A stretch of 64,000 nucleotides of DNA from Lachnospiraceae bacterium (GCA_017473115.1 JAFUNC010000017.1:1-64000), one strand, 5' to 3'. Shown: positions 33,588 to 43,408, counted from the first letter of the stretch. The notes: generated by a model from the letters alone, not told the origin. Program-made: numbers and translations.

Positions 33588-34599
33588 CATTTATTACGGC
33601 GGAAGAGGTTTAATCGGAGATCCTACGTTATATGTGGTTAATAAAATGAAGAGTGTACTGGAAGAGTTAAACGTAACGGTGGAGCGTTATGATTTGTATG
33701 AGAGCAAAAATTCCATCACGACCTTACCTAATACATTGAAGGATGCGGATGGTATTATTCTTGCCAGTACGGTGGAATGGTATGGAATCGGCGGCTATAT
33801 GCAGTTGTTTTTGGATGCCTGCTGGTTATATGCAGATAAAGAAAAGTTGTCTCGTATTTATATGTGTCCCGTAGTAATGAGTACCACCTATGGTGAACGT
33901 GACGGCAAGTTAACTTTGGCTACCGCATGGGAAATTCTTGGTGGACGTCCCTGCAGCGGTATATGCGGATATATTCCGGAAATCTCTATGTTGGAATGCA
34001 AAGAGGAATATGACCGCCTGATTGAGAAGAAAGCGGAAAATATGTACAGAACCATTAATCAGAAATTGACAAGTTTTCCGGCAAGCAATCAGGCTGTTAA
34101 GCAGAAGGTTTCATACACGCAGAACATTGCTTTGACACCACAGGAAACGGAACAGTTGTCTCTGTATGCGTCTGATGATAATTATGTGCAGCGCCAAAAA
34201 GAAGATATCAAAGAATTAACCAATATGTTCAAAGATATGATGGAAAACCGTGAAACAGATGAGAAACAGAGTTTTATTGAGGACTTTACCAAGTGTTTTA
34301 CACCGCAGCCGGGTTTTAATGCCATCTTTCGAGTTGTAATTAAAAATTATGCGAAACCTATGATTCTTCGTATTCAGAATGCTAAATTGGAGTGTTTTTA
34401 CGGCACATCGGAATATGCAGACGTAGAATTGCAAGCGGAAGAAAATGTTATTTTGGATGTTGTTTCCGGTAAGATTACGTTCCAGAATGCTTTTATGAAC
34501 GGAAATATGACAATGAAAGGCGATTTCAAACTTCTGCGTAATTTAGACCATATTTTCCCTTTTTCCGGTACTGTCACGGATGACGGGATGTTTGTATAA
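33577..34599 (+). CDS. Flavodoxin-like NAD(P)H oxidoreductase fused to an SCP2-like domain
   Basis: 340 aa. Residues 1-165 fit the NADPH-dependent FMN reductase/flavodoxin fold: INIYYGGRGLIGDPTL, DADGIILASTVEWYGIGGYMQLFLDACWL, and a CPVVMSTTYGERDGKL strand. Residues of about 225-330 resemble a sterol-carrier (SCP2) domain (FRVVIKNYAKPMILRIQN ... DVVSGKITFQNAFMNGNMTMKGDFKLLRNL). This would join a redox domain with a lipid-binding pocket. Substrate unknown. It overlaps the rhomboid gene, so it is expressed with it. Confidence 0.72.
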   Translation: MKINIYYGGRGLIGDPTLYVVNKMKSVLEELNVTVERYDLYESKNSITTLPNTLKDADGIILASTVEWYGIGGYMQLFLDACWLYADKEKLSRIYMCPVVMSTTYGERDGKLTLATAWEILGGRPCSGICGYIPEISMLECKEEYDRLIEKKAENMYRTINQKLTSFPASNQAVKQKVSYTQNIALTPQETEQLSLYASDDNYVQRQKEDIKELTNMFKDMMENRETDEKQSFIEDFTKCFTPQPGFNAIFRVVIKNYAKPMILRIQNAKLECFYGTSEYADVELQAEENVILDVVSGKITFQNAFMNGNMTMKGDFKLLRNLDHIFPFSGTVTDDGMFV

Positions 34600-34629
34600 A
34601 ATAAGACATAGAATAAGAGGTAAAATAAG

Positions 34630-35040
34630 ATGAAAAAAGACGATTGTATTTTTTGTAAAATTGCCAATGGAGAGATTCCTACCAATTCCATTTATGAGGA
34701 TGAAAAATTTCGTGTTATTTTGGATATGAGTCCGGCAACGAAAGGACATGCTTTGATTTTGCCCAAAGAGCATTTTGCCAATCTTTATGAATTGCCTGAG
34801 GATTGGGCAGGCGATGTTATGATTCTAGCTAAAAGAATGGCGACCAAGATGACGGAAAAGTTGGGCTGTGACGGTTTTAACCTGGTTCAGAATAATAATG
34901 AATGCGCCGGACAGACGGTATTTCATTTCCACTACCATTTAATTCCACGTTATATCGGAGATCATCAGAAGATTCAGTGGAATCCCACCACGCCTACGTC
35001 GGAAGAGTTAAAAGAAGTTCATAGCATTTTAACAAAATAA
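34630..35040 (+). CDS. HIT family protein (Hint-like)
   Basis: 136 aa. Nucleotide phosphoramidase/hydrolase of the histidine-triad family. It begins DDCIFCKIANGEIPTNSIYEDE, typical of the zinc-bearing Hint branch, and carries the triad FHFHYHLIPR near residue 100. Ribosome site AGAGGTAAAA. It follows the SCP2 fusion gene by 30 bases in the same direction. Usual substrates are AMP-linked phosphoramidates. Confidence 0.95.
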   Translation: MKKDDCIFCKIANGEIPTNSIYEDEKFRVILDMSPATKGHALILPKEHFANLYELPEDWAGDVMILAKRMATKMTEKLGCDGFNLVQNNNECAGQTVFHFHYHLIPRYIGDHQKIQWNPTTPTSEELKEVHSILTK

Positions 35041-35149
35041 GGATATAATAATTTTATCTTAAAGTAATTGTAGTTATACAAGAGATTTTATGTCCGAAAG
35101 GAATACGTAATTTCAAAAACATCATTGTCTAAATGATATGGAGGTCATT

Positions 35150-36097
35150 ATGGAGCAGGAAAAGGTAATGGAAGCAACAGAATCGGAAACACCCCAAGTG
35201 GAATTGACGCAGGTAGAGAAATTAAATAACCTGCGAAAAAAATATCGTAATGCGGACCTTTTGTGGAAAGTTATTACGGTTGCTGTGATTTTGCTGGCAT
35301 TAGTATTCATCTATTTGATATATATGAAACTTCTATTTGATGATGGACTGCTTCGTGTAATTTTAGCATGCGTTTTTTTGTTGGCAATTCCTTTTTGTCT
35401 TTATGTATTGCCGCTGCTTTTGAAGATGTCATCCAAATATAAGGCATATAATACAGAATATAAAAATGTATTCCTGCAGGAAAAAATTCTGGGTGAATTT
35501 CCCAAGGCTGATTATAAAGCAAAAGACCGTATATCCATTAAGGAAATCAGCGAATGTTCCATGATTCGCAAGGCACGTTCTGCAAATGCAAATGATTGTA
35601 TTGAAGGAACATATAAAGGTGTGGACTTCTTGCGTTATGATATGGAACTCTCATATAAAAAAAGCGGAAGAACATCAAATTGTGTTTTAATTGCCTGTGC
35701 AAACCGCACGGAACTAGACAGTGAAGTGCAGATTATTCAACGCGATTTCAAAATCGGTAAACAATTATATGAAAAGCCGGAAACATATCAGGAATATGTC
35801 TGTGATGATGAGAAATTTAATAAAGATTATGCAGTATACGCAGTTAATCAGGAAACAGCAACCGGATTTGTTGATAATGAATTGACGCGTAAACTTAGAA
35901 AATTTTCCGGCGGCGGACCGATTGCGGCATTTTTTGATAAAAAGAAAGTATATTTGATTATTAAGAGAAAGAAAGATGCCATGGAAGCACCTGTTTATAA
36001 GGCTGTTAGGGAGAACGCTTGCAGACGTGAGGCAGAGAAGGAAATCGAAGTAATCAAAAATTGGGTAGATCTTTTGTATGATTGCGTCGTAAAATAA
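35150..36097 (+). CDS. DUF3137-like membrane protein
   Basis: 315 aa from ATG 35150 (ATGGAGG at the right distance; an ATG 12 bases earlier overlaps that site). An N-terminal acidic tail of about 40 residues precedes two helices (about 45-66 and 72-92). A large cytoplasmic domain follows with ISIKEISECSMIRKARSANANDCIEGTYKGVDFLRYDMEL, as in the DUF3137 family. The family occurs in many bacteria, sometimes called galanin-like, and its role is unknown. Has its own intergenic region. Confidence 0.7.
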   Translation: MEQEKVMEATESETPQVELTQVEKLNNLRKKYRNADLLWKVITVAVILLALVFIYLIYMKLLFDDGLLRVILACVFLLAIPFCLYVLPLLLKMSSKYKAYNTEYKNVFLQEKILGEFPKADYKAKDRISIKEISECSMIRKARSANANDCIEGTYKGVDFLRYDMELSYKKSGRTSNCVLIACANRTELDSEVQIIQRDFKIGKQLYEKPETYQEYVCDDEKFNKDYAVYAVNQETATGFVDNELTRKLRKFSGGGPIAAFFDKKKVYLIIKRKKDAMEAPVYKAVRENACRREAEKEIEVIKNWVDLLYDCVVK

Positions 36098-36129
36098 GCA
36101 ATACAGGAAGCATACTAAAATATATATTT

Positions 36130-36714
36130 TTACGATTTGGCTTGGGTATTTTTGAATTCTTCCGGTAATGCCGGATACACCAATTTTCTTAGGCCCAGAG
36201 ATAAAAACATTTTGGCAATGTCCGGAATGATGAAGGGAAGAATACAGATTTGTAGAACCGGAATCATTTCGGATATTTTATTTATATCGGAATATGCCCA
36301 TACAAACCAAAAAGTACCAAATGCATAACAGGCGATTAATCCAAGTAACATTCCTAAAATCCTGGCATAAAGGCGTTGCCCAAGACATGCGGTTATAAGC
36401 CAATATATTAAGGCCAAAAAAAGAAAACCTACAATATATCCGCCGGTATTACTCAGAAGAATGCCCAACCCGCCACGAAATCCTGAGAATACGGGAATGC
36501 CAACGGAACCCAACAGAAGATACAAAAGGACAGAAAAAGTGCCCTTTTTTCCACCCAACAATTCCAGCGTAATAAATATACCCAGCGTTTGTAGGGTAAA
36601 TGGTATTATTACGGGAATTGTAATATAGGAACAAAGGGCAATGATAACAGTAAAAAGTGAGCAATACACCATAGAAAGGACAGATTTACTTCCCGATTCC
36701 TTTTTATGGCTCAT
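36130..36714 (-). CDS. bioY: BioY-type biotin transporter (ECF S component)
   Basis: 194 aa, six hydrophobic helices. Family landmarks are YCSLFTVIIALCSYITIPV, PFTLQTLGIFITLELLGGKKGTFSVLLYLLLGSVGIPVFSGFRGG and a glycine-rich NTGGYIVGFL. It binds biotin in the membrane and works with an ECF energising module encoded elsewhere. Convergent with the DUF3137 gene. It lies 21 bases downstream of the murG gene on the same strand, so both may share a transcript. No BirA site was identified. Confidence 0.92.
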   Translation of the reverse strand: MSHKKESGSKSVLSMVYCSLFTVIIALCSYITIPVIIPFTLQTLGIFITLELLGGKKGTFSVLLYLLLGSVGIPVFSGFRGGLGILLSNTGGYIVGFLFLALIYWLITACLGQRLYARILGMLLGLIACYAFGTFWFVWAYSDINKISEMIPVLQICILPFIIPDIAKMFLSLGLRKLVYPALPEEFKNTQAKS

Positions 36715-36735
36715 ATGTATGCTCCTTTCATAATT

Positions 36736-37809
36736 CTATGGTCTGTTAATGACAGCATCTTCAATCAAACTGATTACCTTATCTACAGCATTTAACTGTG
36801 AACTTTGAGACATTGTCTCAATATATGCTTTACGATTACAGTATAATTCATATACTTTATCAACCAAAGTATTTTCGTCTAAGTCATCTTCGTTTAATAC
36901 AAGGGAATACCCTTGTGATTCAAAAGATTTGGCATTGAGAATTTGGTCGCCACGGCTGCTTGCAGCGGGAAGCGGAATCAGAAGATTTGGCTTCTTTAAA
37001 GCAAGAAGTTCACAAATAGCATTCGCTCCGGCACGTGAGATTACAACATCTGCCATAGACAAAACATCTTTTAATTCACTCTTTAAGTATTCGAATTGCG
37101 CATATCCCTTTTGGTTCAAAAGCAGATTATCGACGCGATCGGTACCACAAATATGAACAATTTGGAAGTCTTCTAACAATTTGGGTAATGCTGCACGTAC
37201 TGCTTTGTTAATGGCAACAGAACCTGAACTTCCGCCGATGACCATAATAACAGGAAGATTGGCACTGAACTTACATAAATTCAATGCAGCCACCTTGTCA
37301 CCACGCATCAATTCGCTACGAATGGGAGAACCGGTCAAAACCGCTTTTTCCGACGGGAGATTATTTAATGTTTCCGGAAAGTTACAGCATACTTTGGATG
37401 CTACGGGAATACATAATTTATTTGCAAGCCCGGGTGTCATATCCGATTCATGAATAATGCAGGGAATCTTAAGGGATGCTGCCGCGCGGACAACAGGTAC
37501 ACTTACAAATCCGCCTTTGGAAAAAACGACATCGGGTTTCAATTCCTTCAGAATTTTACGGGCATCGCCATAACCTTTTACAACACGAAAAGGATCGGAT
37601 AAATTCTTTAAATCCATATATCTTCTGAGTTTGCCGGTCGATACGCCGTAATAAGGAATTTCAAAATCCGTAATCAGTTTCTTTTCGATACCTTCATGTG
37701 AACCAATATAGTGGATATCATATCCGAGTTCTTTTAATTTGGGTAAAAGTGCAATATTCGGGGTTACGTGGCCTGCGGTACCGCCACCTGTCAGAACGAT
37801 GCGTTTCAT
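36736..37809 (-). CDS. murG: UDP-GlcNAc:lipid I transferase MurG
   Basis: 357 aa. Transfers GlcNAc from UDP-GlcNAc to lipid I at the inner membrane face, the last cytoplasmic step of peptidoglycan precursor synthesis. The N-terminal loop GGGTAGHVTPN, SKGGFVSVPVVRAA, IIHESDMTPGLANK, GGSSGSVAINKAV and ISRAGANAICELLALKKPNLLIPLP are all MurG signatures. Length is normal. It is separate from any division and cell-wall cluster, which is common in Clostridia. GGAGGACG precedes the ATG on the minus strand. Confidence 0.95.
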   Translation of the reverse strand: MKRIVLTGGGTAGHVTPNIALLPKLKELGYDIHYIGSHEGIEKKLITDFEIPYYGVSTGKLRRYMDLKNLSDPFRVVKGYGDARKILKELKPDVVFSKGGFVSVPVVRAAASLKIPCIIHESDMTPGLANKLCIPVASKVCCNFPETLNNLPSEKAVLTGSPIRSELMRGDKVAALNLCKFSANLPVIMVIGGSSGSVAINKAVRAALPKLLEDFQIVHICGTDRVDNLLLNQKGYAQFEYLKSELKDVLSMADVVISRAGANAICELLALKKPNLLIPLPAASSRGDQILNAKSFESQGYSLVLNEDDLDENTLVDKVYELYCNRKAYIETMSQSSQLNAVDKVISLIEDAVINRP

Positions 37810-37936
37810 GAAACGTCCTCCAATGCAAATAGTGTAAAGTAATTTTATAATTATGATATTTCTTAATAAATAAAAATGTTATTGCATTTTACAATTTTTT
37901 GCAATTCCTGATTTTAAGAATTTAATGATAAATCAA

Positions 37937-38179
37937 TTACTGATTTAGTGCAGTTTCTAATGCATTTGCCAATTGGTCCGGACAGGAAGTGCTTTTGAAA
38001 CCGCAACGGATGCCACGGATTTTAGCAATGGCGTCGTTGGCATTCATTCCTTCCACCAGACGTGCAATACCCTGTAGGTTGCCATGGCAGCCTCCGGTAA
38101 ACTGAACTTTGGTTACAATTTCACCATCTAATTCGATATCAATAGCCTGAGAACAGACTCCTTTGGGAATATATCGCAT
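37937..38179 (-). CDS. TSCPD domain-containing protein (TIGR03905 type)
   Basis: 80 aa. Contains FTGGCHGNLQGIARLVEGM and the name-giving TSCPDQLA motif, with three Cys residues (GGCHG, IRCGF, TSCPD). The TSCPD fold also forms the C-terminal part of class II ribonucleotide reductases. Stand-alone members are conserved and of unknown role. A single-gene unit preceded on the minus strand by AAGAATGGAG. Confidence 0.9.
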   Translation of the reverse strand: MRYIPKGVCSQAIDIELDGEIVTKVQFTGGCHGNLQGIARLVEGMNANDAIAKIRGIRCGFKSTSCPDQLANALETALNQ

Positions 38180-38303
38180 AATTCGACTCCATTCTTTTTA
38201 AAAATTTATATTAAAGAGGATTATAACAGAAATATGCGTCGATTTCTACTCTTTCCTGCAAAATGAGAGAGGTTTTTGTCGATAAAAACCCGCTGTTAAT
38301 GAC

Positions 38304-38332
38304 TTGTTTCAAAAAAAAGTTTTTTCTATACT
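38304..38332 (+). promoter_or_regulatory. Probable sigma-A promoter
   Basis: TTGTTT at 38304-38309 and TATACT at 38327-38332, 17 bp apart, lie 41 bases ahead of the gene at 38374. Confidence 0.55.
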
Positions 38333-38373
38333 GTTACTATTCCCTAAATTAAAAAAATGAAACGGAGGACAGT

Positions 38374-39006
38374 ATGGAATTATTTGAAAATGATTTTTTT
38401 CTGAAATTATCTATTTTTTTAATTACATTAAGCATAATATGCCAGATTGTGGCAGGAGTACTTTATCAGAATATGATTCAGGAAACCGATAACATGTCAT
38501 CAACGGAAAATAAATTACTAAAACAATGTAAATTAAAATTTGCGAATTGCTATGAATTGAACGGAAGTGTAGCAAATATTCCGGTTTTTGTGGACAAGTT
38601 TATTAATCGTATTAAAATCGGTTTTCTTACGTTGTCCGGTTTGTCTGCATTTGCCGGACAAATGATGCTTCTTGCTGTGTTAATGTGCGGTATCGGAATT
38701 TATTGCCGTATCGTGGAAGGATATTTTATTGTGCAACTTTTTCCCTATTATATCATCAGTTTATTTGGCTTATATGCATATTTCAGTATTTCTTCGCTGG
38801 TTGATATAAAAGGAAAAAGAGAAGTTCTTAAAACCAATATTATCGACTATTTGGAGAATCATATGACCAGTCGTCTGAAAGTGTTGCCTAAGGAACGTAT
38901 CACCAGGGAGATTTTACAATCAGAATCGTCAGAATCGGAACTGCCGAAATTCGGGCGAAAAGAAAAACAGGAGTTAGAGCAGTTGCTACAGGAATTTTTA
39001 TCTTGA
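38374..39006 (+). CDS. Membrane protein, unknown
   Basis: 210 aa with GGAGGAC ribosome site. Hydrophobic helices at about residues 10-30, 87-115 and 120-145. The C-terminal 65 residues are charged and cytoplasmic. It shows a pattern (MIQETDNMSSTENKLLKQCKLKFANCYELNG) that I associate with Lachnospiraceae proteins without known role. It lies upstream of pgi but with a separate promoter between them. Confidence 0.6.
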   Translation: MELFENDFFLKLSIFLITLSIICQIVAGVLYQNMIQETDNMSSTENKLLKQCKLKFANCYELNGSVANIPVFVDKFINRIKIGFLTLSGLSAFAGQMMLLAVLMCGIGIYCRIVEGYFIVQLFPYYIISLFGLYAYFSISSLVDIKGKREVLKTNIIDYLENHMTSRLKVLPKERITREILQSESSESELPKFGRKEKQELEQLLQEFLS

Positions 39007-39042
39007 AAAAGGCCTTTATTTTTGCTACACTTTACAAGGAAC

Positions 39043-39071
39043 TTGACATTTTATAAATGTTTCAATAAATA
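39043..39071 (+). promoter_or_regulatory. Probable sigma-A promoter of pgi
   Basis: TTGACA at 39043-39048 and TAAATA at 39066-39071, 17 bp apart, 23 bases upstream of the pgi ATG. Confidence 0.6.
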
Positions 39072-39094
39072 AAGGATAAAAAGGAGAAAATCAC

Positions 39095-40444
39095 ATGAGT
39101 AAAAAAGTAGCATTTGATTATTCCAAAGCAGCACCCTTTATCAGCGCTAATGAAATGGAACTGATGAAGAAACTTACACTTGACGCAAAAGAATTACTGG
39201 TTTCTAAAACCGGTGCAGGAAATGATTTCCTTGGATGGATTGACCTTCCTGAAAACTATGACAAAGAAGAGTTTGCAAGAATTAAAAAGGCAGCTGAAAA
39301 GATTCAGAATGATTCAGAAGTTCTTTTGGTTGTTGGTATCGGCGGTTCTTACCTCGGTGCAAGAGCAGCAATCGAATTCTTAAGACACAGCTTTTACAAT
39401 GTTGTTGATAAGAGCATCCGTAAAACTCCCGAAATTTATTTCGTTGGTAACTCTATCAGTTCTACATACTTAAAGCACTTGATTCAGGTAATCGGCGACA
39501 GAGATTTCTCTATCAACATGATTTCTAAGTCAGGTACAACAACAGAACCGGCTATCGCATTCCGTGTATTAAAGAAGATGGCAGAAGAGAAGTACGGCAA
39601 GGAAGGCGCTGCTAAGAGAATCTATGCTACAACAGATAAGGCAAGAGGATCTTTGAAGGGTCTTGCAACAGAAGAAGGATACGAAACCTTCGTAGTGCCC
39701 GATGATATCGGTGGCCGTTTCTCAGTTCTTACAGCAGTTGGTTTACTTCCCATCGCAGTAAGTGGTGCTGACATTGATAAGTTAATGGAAGGTGCAAGAA
39801 GCGGTAGAGAGCGTGCATTAAACAACGCTTTTGAAGAGAACGATGCACTTCAGTATGCTGCTGCTCGTAATATCCTTCTCAGAAAAGGAAAAGAAATCGA
39901 AATTCTTGCTAACTACGAACCCAGTGTTCATTATGTATCAGAATGGTGGAAGCAGTTATACGGCGAGAGTGAAGGTAAGGATCAGAAGGGTATCTTCCCT
40001 GCAAGCGTTGATTTGACAACAGACTTGCACTCAATGGGACAGTTTATCCAGGACGGTTCCAGAAATATTTTCGAAACCATTATCAACATCGAAACTTCCA
40101 GAGAAGAAATCATCATCGAGGAAGAGCCTGTTGATCTTGACGGTTTGAACTACTTAACAGGTAAGACAGTAGACTTCGTAAACAAGAGCGCTATGAACGG
40201 AACAATCCTTGCTCATACAGACGGACAGGTTCCCAACTTTCTGGTAAATGTTCCCGAAGTAAACGAATTCTACTTAGGTGAATTGTTCTACTTCTTCGAG
40301 TTTGCATGTGGCGTAAGCGGATACATCCTTGGTGTAAATCCTTTCAACCAGCCCGGCGTAGAAAGTTACAAGAAGAACATGTTTGCACTTCTTGGAAAGC
40401 CCGGTTTTGAAGCTCAGAGAGAAGAACTTCTTAAGAGATTATAA
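39095..40444 (+). CDS. pgi: Glucose-6-phosphate isomerase
   Basis: 449 aa, normal for the Gram-positive form. Interconverts glucose-6-P and fructose-6-P in glycolysis. Signatures: [51 protein letters not shown] and the C-terminal [18 protein letters not shown]. Codon use here favours C-ending codons (AAC, TTC, ATC) much more than neighbouring genes do, as expected for a highly expressed gene. Own promoter and terminator. Confidence 0.98.
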   Translation: MSKKVAFDYSKAAPFISANEMELMKKLTLDAKELLVSKTGAGNDFLGWIDLPENYDKEEFARIKKAAEKIQNDSEVLLVVGIGGSYLGARAAIEFLRHSFYNVVDKSIRKTPEIYFVGNSISSTYLKHLIQVIGDRDFSINMISKSGTTTEPAIAFRVLKKMAEEKYGKEGAAKRIYATTDKARGSLKGLATEEGYETFVVPDDIGGRFSVLTAVGLLPIAVSGADIDKLMEGARSGRERALNNAFEENDALQYAAARNILLRKGKEIEILANYEPSVHYVSEWWKQLYGESEGKDQKGIFPASVDLTTDLHSMGQFIQDGSRNIFETIINIETSREEIIIEEEPVDLDGLNYLTGKTVDFVNKSAMNGTILAHTDGQVPNFLVNVPEVNEFYLGELFYFFEFACGVSGYILGVNPFNQPGVESYKKNMFALLGKPGFEAQREELLKRL

Positions 40445-40462
40445 TTTCAATATTTTATAAAA

Positions 40463-40498
40463 AGACATCGTCGTGAGATATCGCGGCGATGTTTTTAT
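40463..40498 (+). terminator. Rho-independent terminator of pgi
   Basis: ACATCGTCG at 40465-40473 pairs with CGGCGATGT at 40484-40492 (one G-U pair), then a T-run. Confidence 0.85.
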
Positions 40499-40560
40499 AT
40501 GCATTAAAATATGGGTGTGTTATAATGGACGAAACACGGGGATTTAAGAAGGGGTGTGCT

Positions 40561-41379
40561 ATGAAGAAATATATATTACCGATTTTAATGCTGACGATAT
40601 TTGAAACAGTGGCAATTACCTTGTGGCTTACGAAGGATAATTTGTTTTATTTGTTTAATTTCAGTTATATCGGATGTTCTATTGCGTTAGGTCTTTTTCT
40701 TTTTATCAAAAAATATAAGCATGCCAGACGGGTAACCCAACTTCTGGTCGGAACGTATATGTTGATTTATTTGGGCTTAATCTGTAACGAAAATATGCAG
40801 ATTGAAGGCTTTTGGTATTATTTATTTACCGGTGTGTTTGAAGCCGCAACCATACATTATGCAGTTGCAAAAATATTCGGACCGTTAATTTTTGGAAGAG
40901 GATGGTGCGGCTATGCCTGTTGGACAGCAATGGTTTTAGATTTTCTACCGTACAAAGTACCTAAGCAACCCCGAAAGAAAATCGGCTGGATTCGTTATAT
41001 CGTGTTTGCAATATCTTTAATATTTGTGGCAGCTCTTTTCCTTGCTCATGTAGGGAATATAGAACGAATTATGTTCTGGGCTTTTATCATAGGAAACATA
41101 TTATATTATGCTGTCGGAATTGGACTTGCTTTTCTTTTTAAAGACAACAGGGCGTTCTGCAAGTACATATGTCCGATTACCGTATTTTTGAAGCCTATGA
41201 GCTATTTTTCAATGCTTAGAATAAAATGCGATACAAGTAAGTGTATATCGTGTGGAAAGTGTAAGCGTGTATGCCCGATGAATGTGGATGTTACTGATAA
41301 TTCCCGGAAGCGGGAGAATGGGACAGAGTGTATTCTTTGCTTTGAATGTGTAAAAGAATGTCCTAAAAAGGCGTTGTAG
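40561..41379 (+). CDS. Membrane-bound 4Fe-4S protein (NapH/CcoG-like)
   Basis: 272 aa from ATG 40561 (AAGGGGTG upstream). Five helices carry the polyferredoxin-type signature GRGWCGYACWTAMVLDFLPY and CKYICPITVFLKP, the paired Cys sites between helices. Two 4Fe-4S clusters follow at the C-terminus: CISCGKCKRVCPMNV and CILCFECVKECPKKAL. It probably passes electrons across the membrane to an unidentified partner. No nitrate reductase, cytochrome or Rnf genes are nearby. Confidence 0.88.
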   Translation: MKKYILPILMLTIFETVAITLWLTKDNLFYLFNFSYIGCSIALGLFLFIKKYKHARRVTQLLVGTYMLIYLGLICNENMQIEGFWYYLFTGVFEAATIHYAVAKIFGPLIFGRGWCGYACWTAMVLDFLPYKVPKQPRKKIGWIRYIVFAISLIFVAALFLAHVGNIERIMFWAFIIGNILYYAVGIGLAFLFKDNRAFCKYICPITVFLKPMSYFSMLRIKCDTSKCISCGKCKRVCPMNVDVTDNSRKRENGTECILCFECVKECPKKAL

Positions 41380-41406
41380 AATCTAAATTTACAGAGGTAA
41401 CCAATT

Positions 41407-41871
41407 ATGACATTAATTTATAGAAAGGCAACTCTTGCCGATTTAGAAATCTTAACGGAAACAAGAATAGAAGTTTTACGGGCGGCGAATCAATTAGGCA
41501 GTGATGCAGACATGACCGAAGTAAAAAAGCAATCCTTGGAGTATTATCAAAATGCATTAAAGAATGATACGCATCTGGCTTATTTGATTTTTGATGATGA
41601 GACCTTTGTCGGTGCAGGCGGTATCAGTTATTACCGGGTAATGCCAACCTACCATAATCCGACAGGGAAGAAGGCTTATATCATGAATATGTACACTAAG
41701 CCGGATTACAGAAGGCAGGGAATTGCTTTTAAAACATTGGATTTATTGGTTGCAGATGCAAAGGCAAGAGGAATAACGGCTATTTCGCTTGAAGCAACAG
41801 ATATGGGGAGAACCTTATACTCGAAATATGGTTTCGTTAAAATGAATGACGAAATGGAATTGCCCAATTAG
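41407..41871 (+). CDS. GNAT family N-acetyltransferase
   Basis: 154 aa. The acetyl-CoA-binding motif A is clear: AYIMNMYTKPDYRRQGIAFKTLDLLV, with the R-x-x-G-x-A loop. Motif B follows as SLEATDMGRTLYSKYGFVKM. Substrate unknown. It starts 27 bases after the Fe-S protein and may share its transcript, though the link is not obvious. Confidence 0.92.
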   Translation: MTLIYRKATLADLEILTETRIEVLRAANQLGSDADMTEVKKQSLEYYQNALKNDTHLAYLIFDDETFVGAGGISYYRVMPTYHNPTGKKAYIMNMYTKPDYRRQGIAFKTLDLLVADAKARGITAISLEATDMGRTLYSKYGFVKMNDEMELPN

Positions 41872-41940
41872 ACAACTGCTTTTTCCATGTGAAAGCATAT
41901 AAAAAACTGTGCAAAAGTAAAACAAACAGGGAGACCGACT

Positions 41941-42273
41941 ATGAATAGTGAGATAAAAGAATATATAAGCAGATATCCAAGCGAGATTGCAGATATGTTT
42001 ATCAGTTTGCGAAAAATGATATTTGACAGTGTTTCCGGCGAACCGGAAGAAACATTATGGGCGAAATTGCCAAGTTTTTATGTCGGGGAATCTTTTGTGC
42101 GGCTTATTCCGTTTAAAGACCATATTAACATTGAGGCGCAGGCGGTAGTTCAACATAAAGAAGAACTGGCAGGTTATAAAATTACGCCCAAAGGAATGCT
42201 GCAAATCTACTTAAAGCAAGATATACCAAATGAAGTTATGAAACAGATTTTTGCAGAGACATTGGAAGGATGA
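41941..42273 (+). CDS. DUF1801 family protein (YdhG-like)
   Basis: 110 aa. Pattern EIKEYISRYPSEIADMFISLRKMI ... EETLWAKLPSFYVGESFVRLIPFKDHINIEA ... LQIYLKQDIPNEVMKQIF fits the DUF1801 fold, members of which bind iron or act as small chaperones. AGGGAGACC precedes the ATG. Function here not known. Confidence 0.78.
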   Translation: MNSEIKEYISRYPSEIADMFISLRKMIFDSVSGEPEETLWAKLPSFYVGESFVRLIPFKDHINIEAQAVVQHKEELAGYKITPKGMLQIYLKQDIPNEVMKQIFAETLEG

Positions 42274-42289
42274 AGTTGATGGAGGGCTT

Positions 42290-42643
42290 ATGTATTCCGG
42301 ACTAATTATTAAAGAAAGCATTGTGAATGAGCAAATATTAGACAAGTTAGATGTAGTAAGCGTTGAACTTTGGAAGACCGACAATAAACCAAAGTATTGG
42401 ACGGCAATTTCTTTTACCAGCAATTACGAGGATTTTCCCGGGCATCTTTCAAATTCACTAGCCTCATCTTCTGAATCCGGAATGGTGTGGTATGTAGATA
42501 TTAAAGATACTGTCTATAAGTATATAGTGCTTAAAGATGTTGTTTTAAAATATCATCTGGGAAATGAAGAAGAAAAGAAATTAGTATGTGAAAGATGTAT
42601 AGAATTGGGCGTAAAAAAAGAGCAACTTGATTGGTTGGAATAA
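42290..42643 (+). CDS. Hypothetical protein
   Basis: 117 aa from ATG 42290, preceded by TGGAGGG. Soluble alpha/beta composition. It carries features of a substrate-binding or immunity-type small protein (VVSVELWKTDNKPKYWTAISFTSN, SGMVWYVDIKDTVYKYIVLKDVVLKY), but I do not recognise the family. It lies 16 bases after the DUF1801 gene. Confidence 0.6.
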   Translation: MYSGLIIKESIVNEQILDKLDVVSVELWKTDNKPKYWTAISFTSNYEDFPGHLSNSLASSSESGMVWYVDIKDTVYKYIVLKDVVLKYHLGNEEEKKLVCERCIELGVKKEQLDWLE

Positions 42644-42720
42644 TGTCTGATTGAGCGAAATAATCGGGATTATAGTAAGTCTGAAAACACGCAAGAACTT
42701 TAAATTTTACGGAGAATTTT

Positions 42721-43395
42721 ATGAATAAAGATTGGGCAGAACTGAATAAAACTATGCAGTTGCAAATTAAGAAAAAAGATACGTTTGAATTAGGCATAGA
42801 CACATTAATCAAACTCCGTAAGGAACTTATGGAGCAGATTTTGCAATTTAAGAATGAATTATCACCGAATGATTTTTATGCTATGCCTTTTATGAATGCT
42901 AAGGGTTATCATAATAAAACGATTGCATATTCCCTTTGGCATATTTTCCGTATTGAAGATATTGTTGCACATTCACTTATTGCAGATGATGAGCAAATTT
43001 TCTTTCAAGGGGAGTATCAGAGTCGCATAAATTCACCAATTATTACGACCGCAAACGAACTTGTAAAAGAGGAAATAGGGGAGTTTTCAAAAGAACTGAA
43101 TATTGAAGAAGTGTATCATTACATAACGGATGTTGATATATCCACAACACAAATTTTGAAGAAACTTGCATTTAACGATATTAAGGTAAAAATGACGGAT
43201 GAAAAAAAGAAACATTTAGAAAAACTAAATGTCGTAAGTGCAGATGAAAATGCACATTGGTTAATTGATTACTGGTGTGGGAAAGATGTAAAAGGTCTGA
43301 TACAGATGCCTTTTTCAAGACATTGGATTATACATATTGAAGCATGTTTGAAGATAAAAGATAAATTGTTATCTAAGAAGGAACTTTCAGTTTAA
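42721..43395 (+). CDS. DinB-like (YfiT/DfsB superfamily) protein
   Basis: 224 aa, helical bundle. Possible metal ligands are the His residues in SLWHIFRIEDIVAHSLI and in RHWIIHIEACLKI near the C-terminus, the arrangement of DinB-type four-helix proteins. Such proteins often act in bacillithiol-like thiol transfer or detoxification; the specific role is unknown. GGAG upstream of ATG. Similar sequences are sometimes labelled phage head-tail adaptor, which I think is wrong given the His pattern. Confidence 0.6.
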   Translation: MNKDWAELNKTMQLQIKKKDTFELGIDTLIKLRKELMEQILQFKNELSPNDFYAMPFMNAKGYHNKTIAYSLWHIFRIEDIVAHSLIADDEQIFFQGEYQSRINSPIITTANELVKEEIGEFSKELNIEEVYHYITDVDISTTQILKKLAFNDIKVKMTDEKKKHLEKLNVVSADENAHWLIDYWCGKDVKGLIQMPFSRHWIIHIEACLKIKDKLLSKKELSV

Positions 43396-43408
43396 GAGAG
43401 ATATATTT

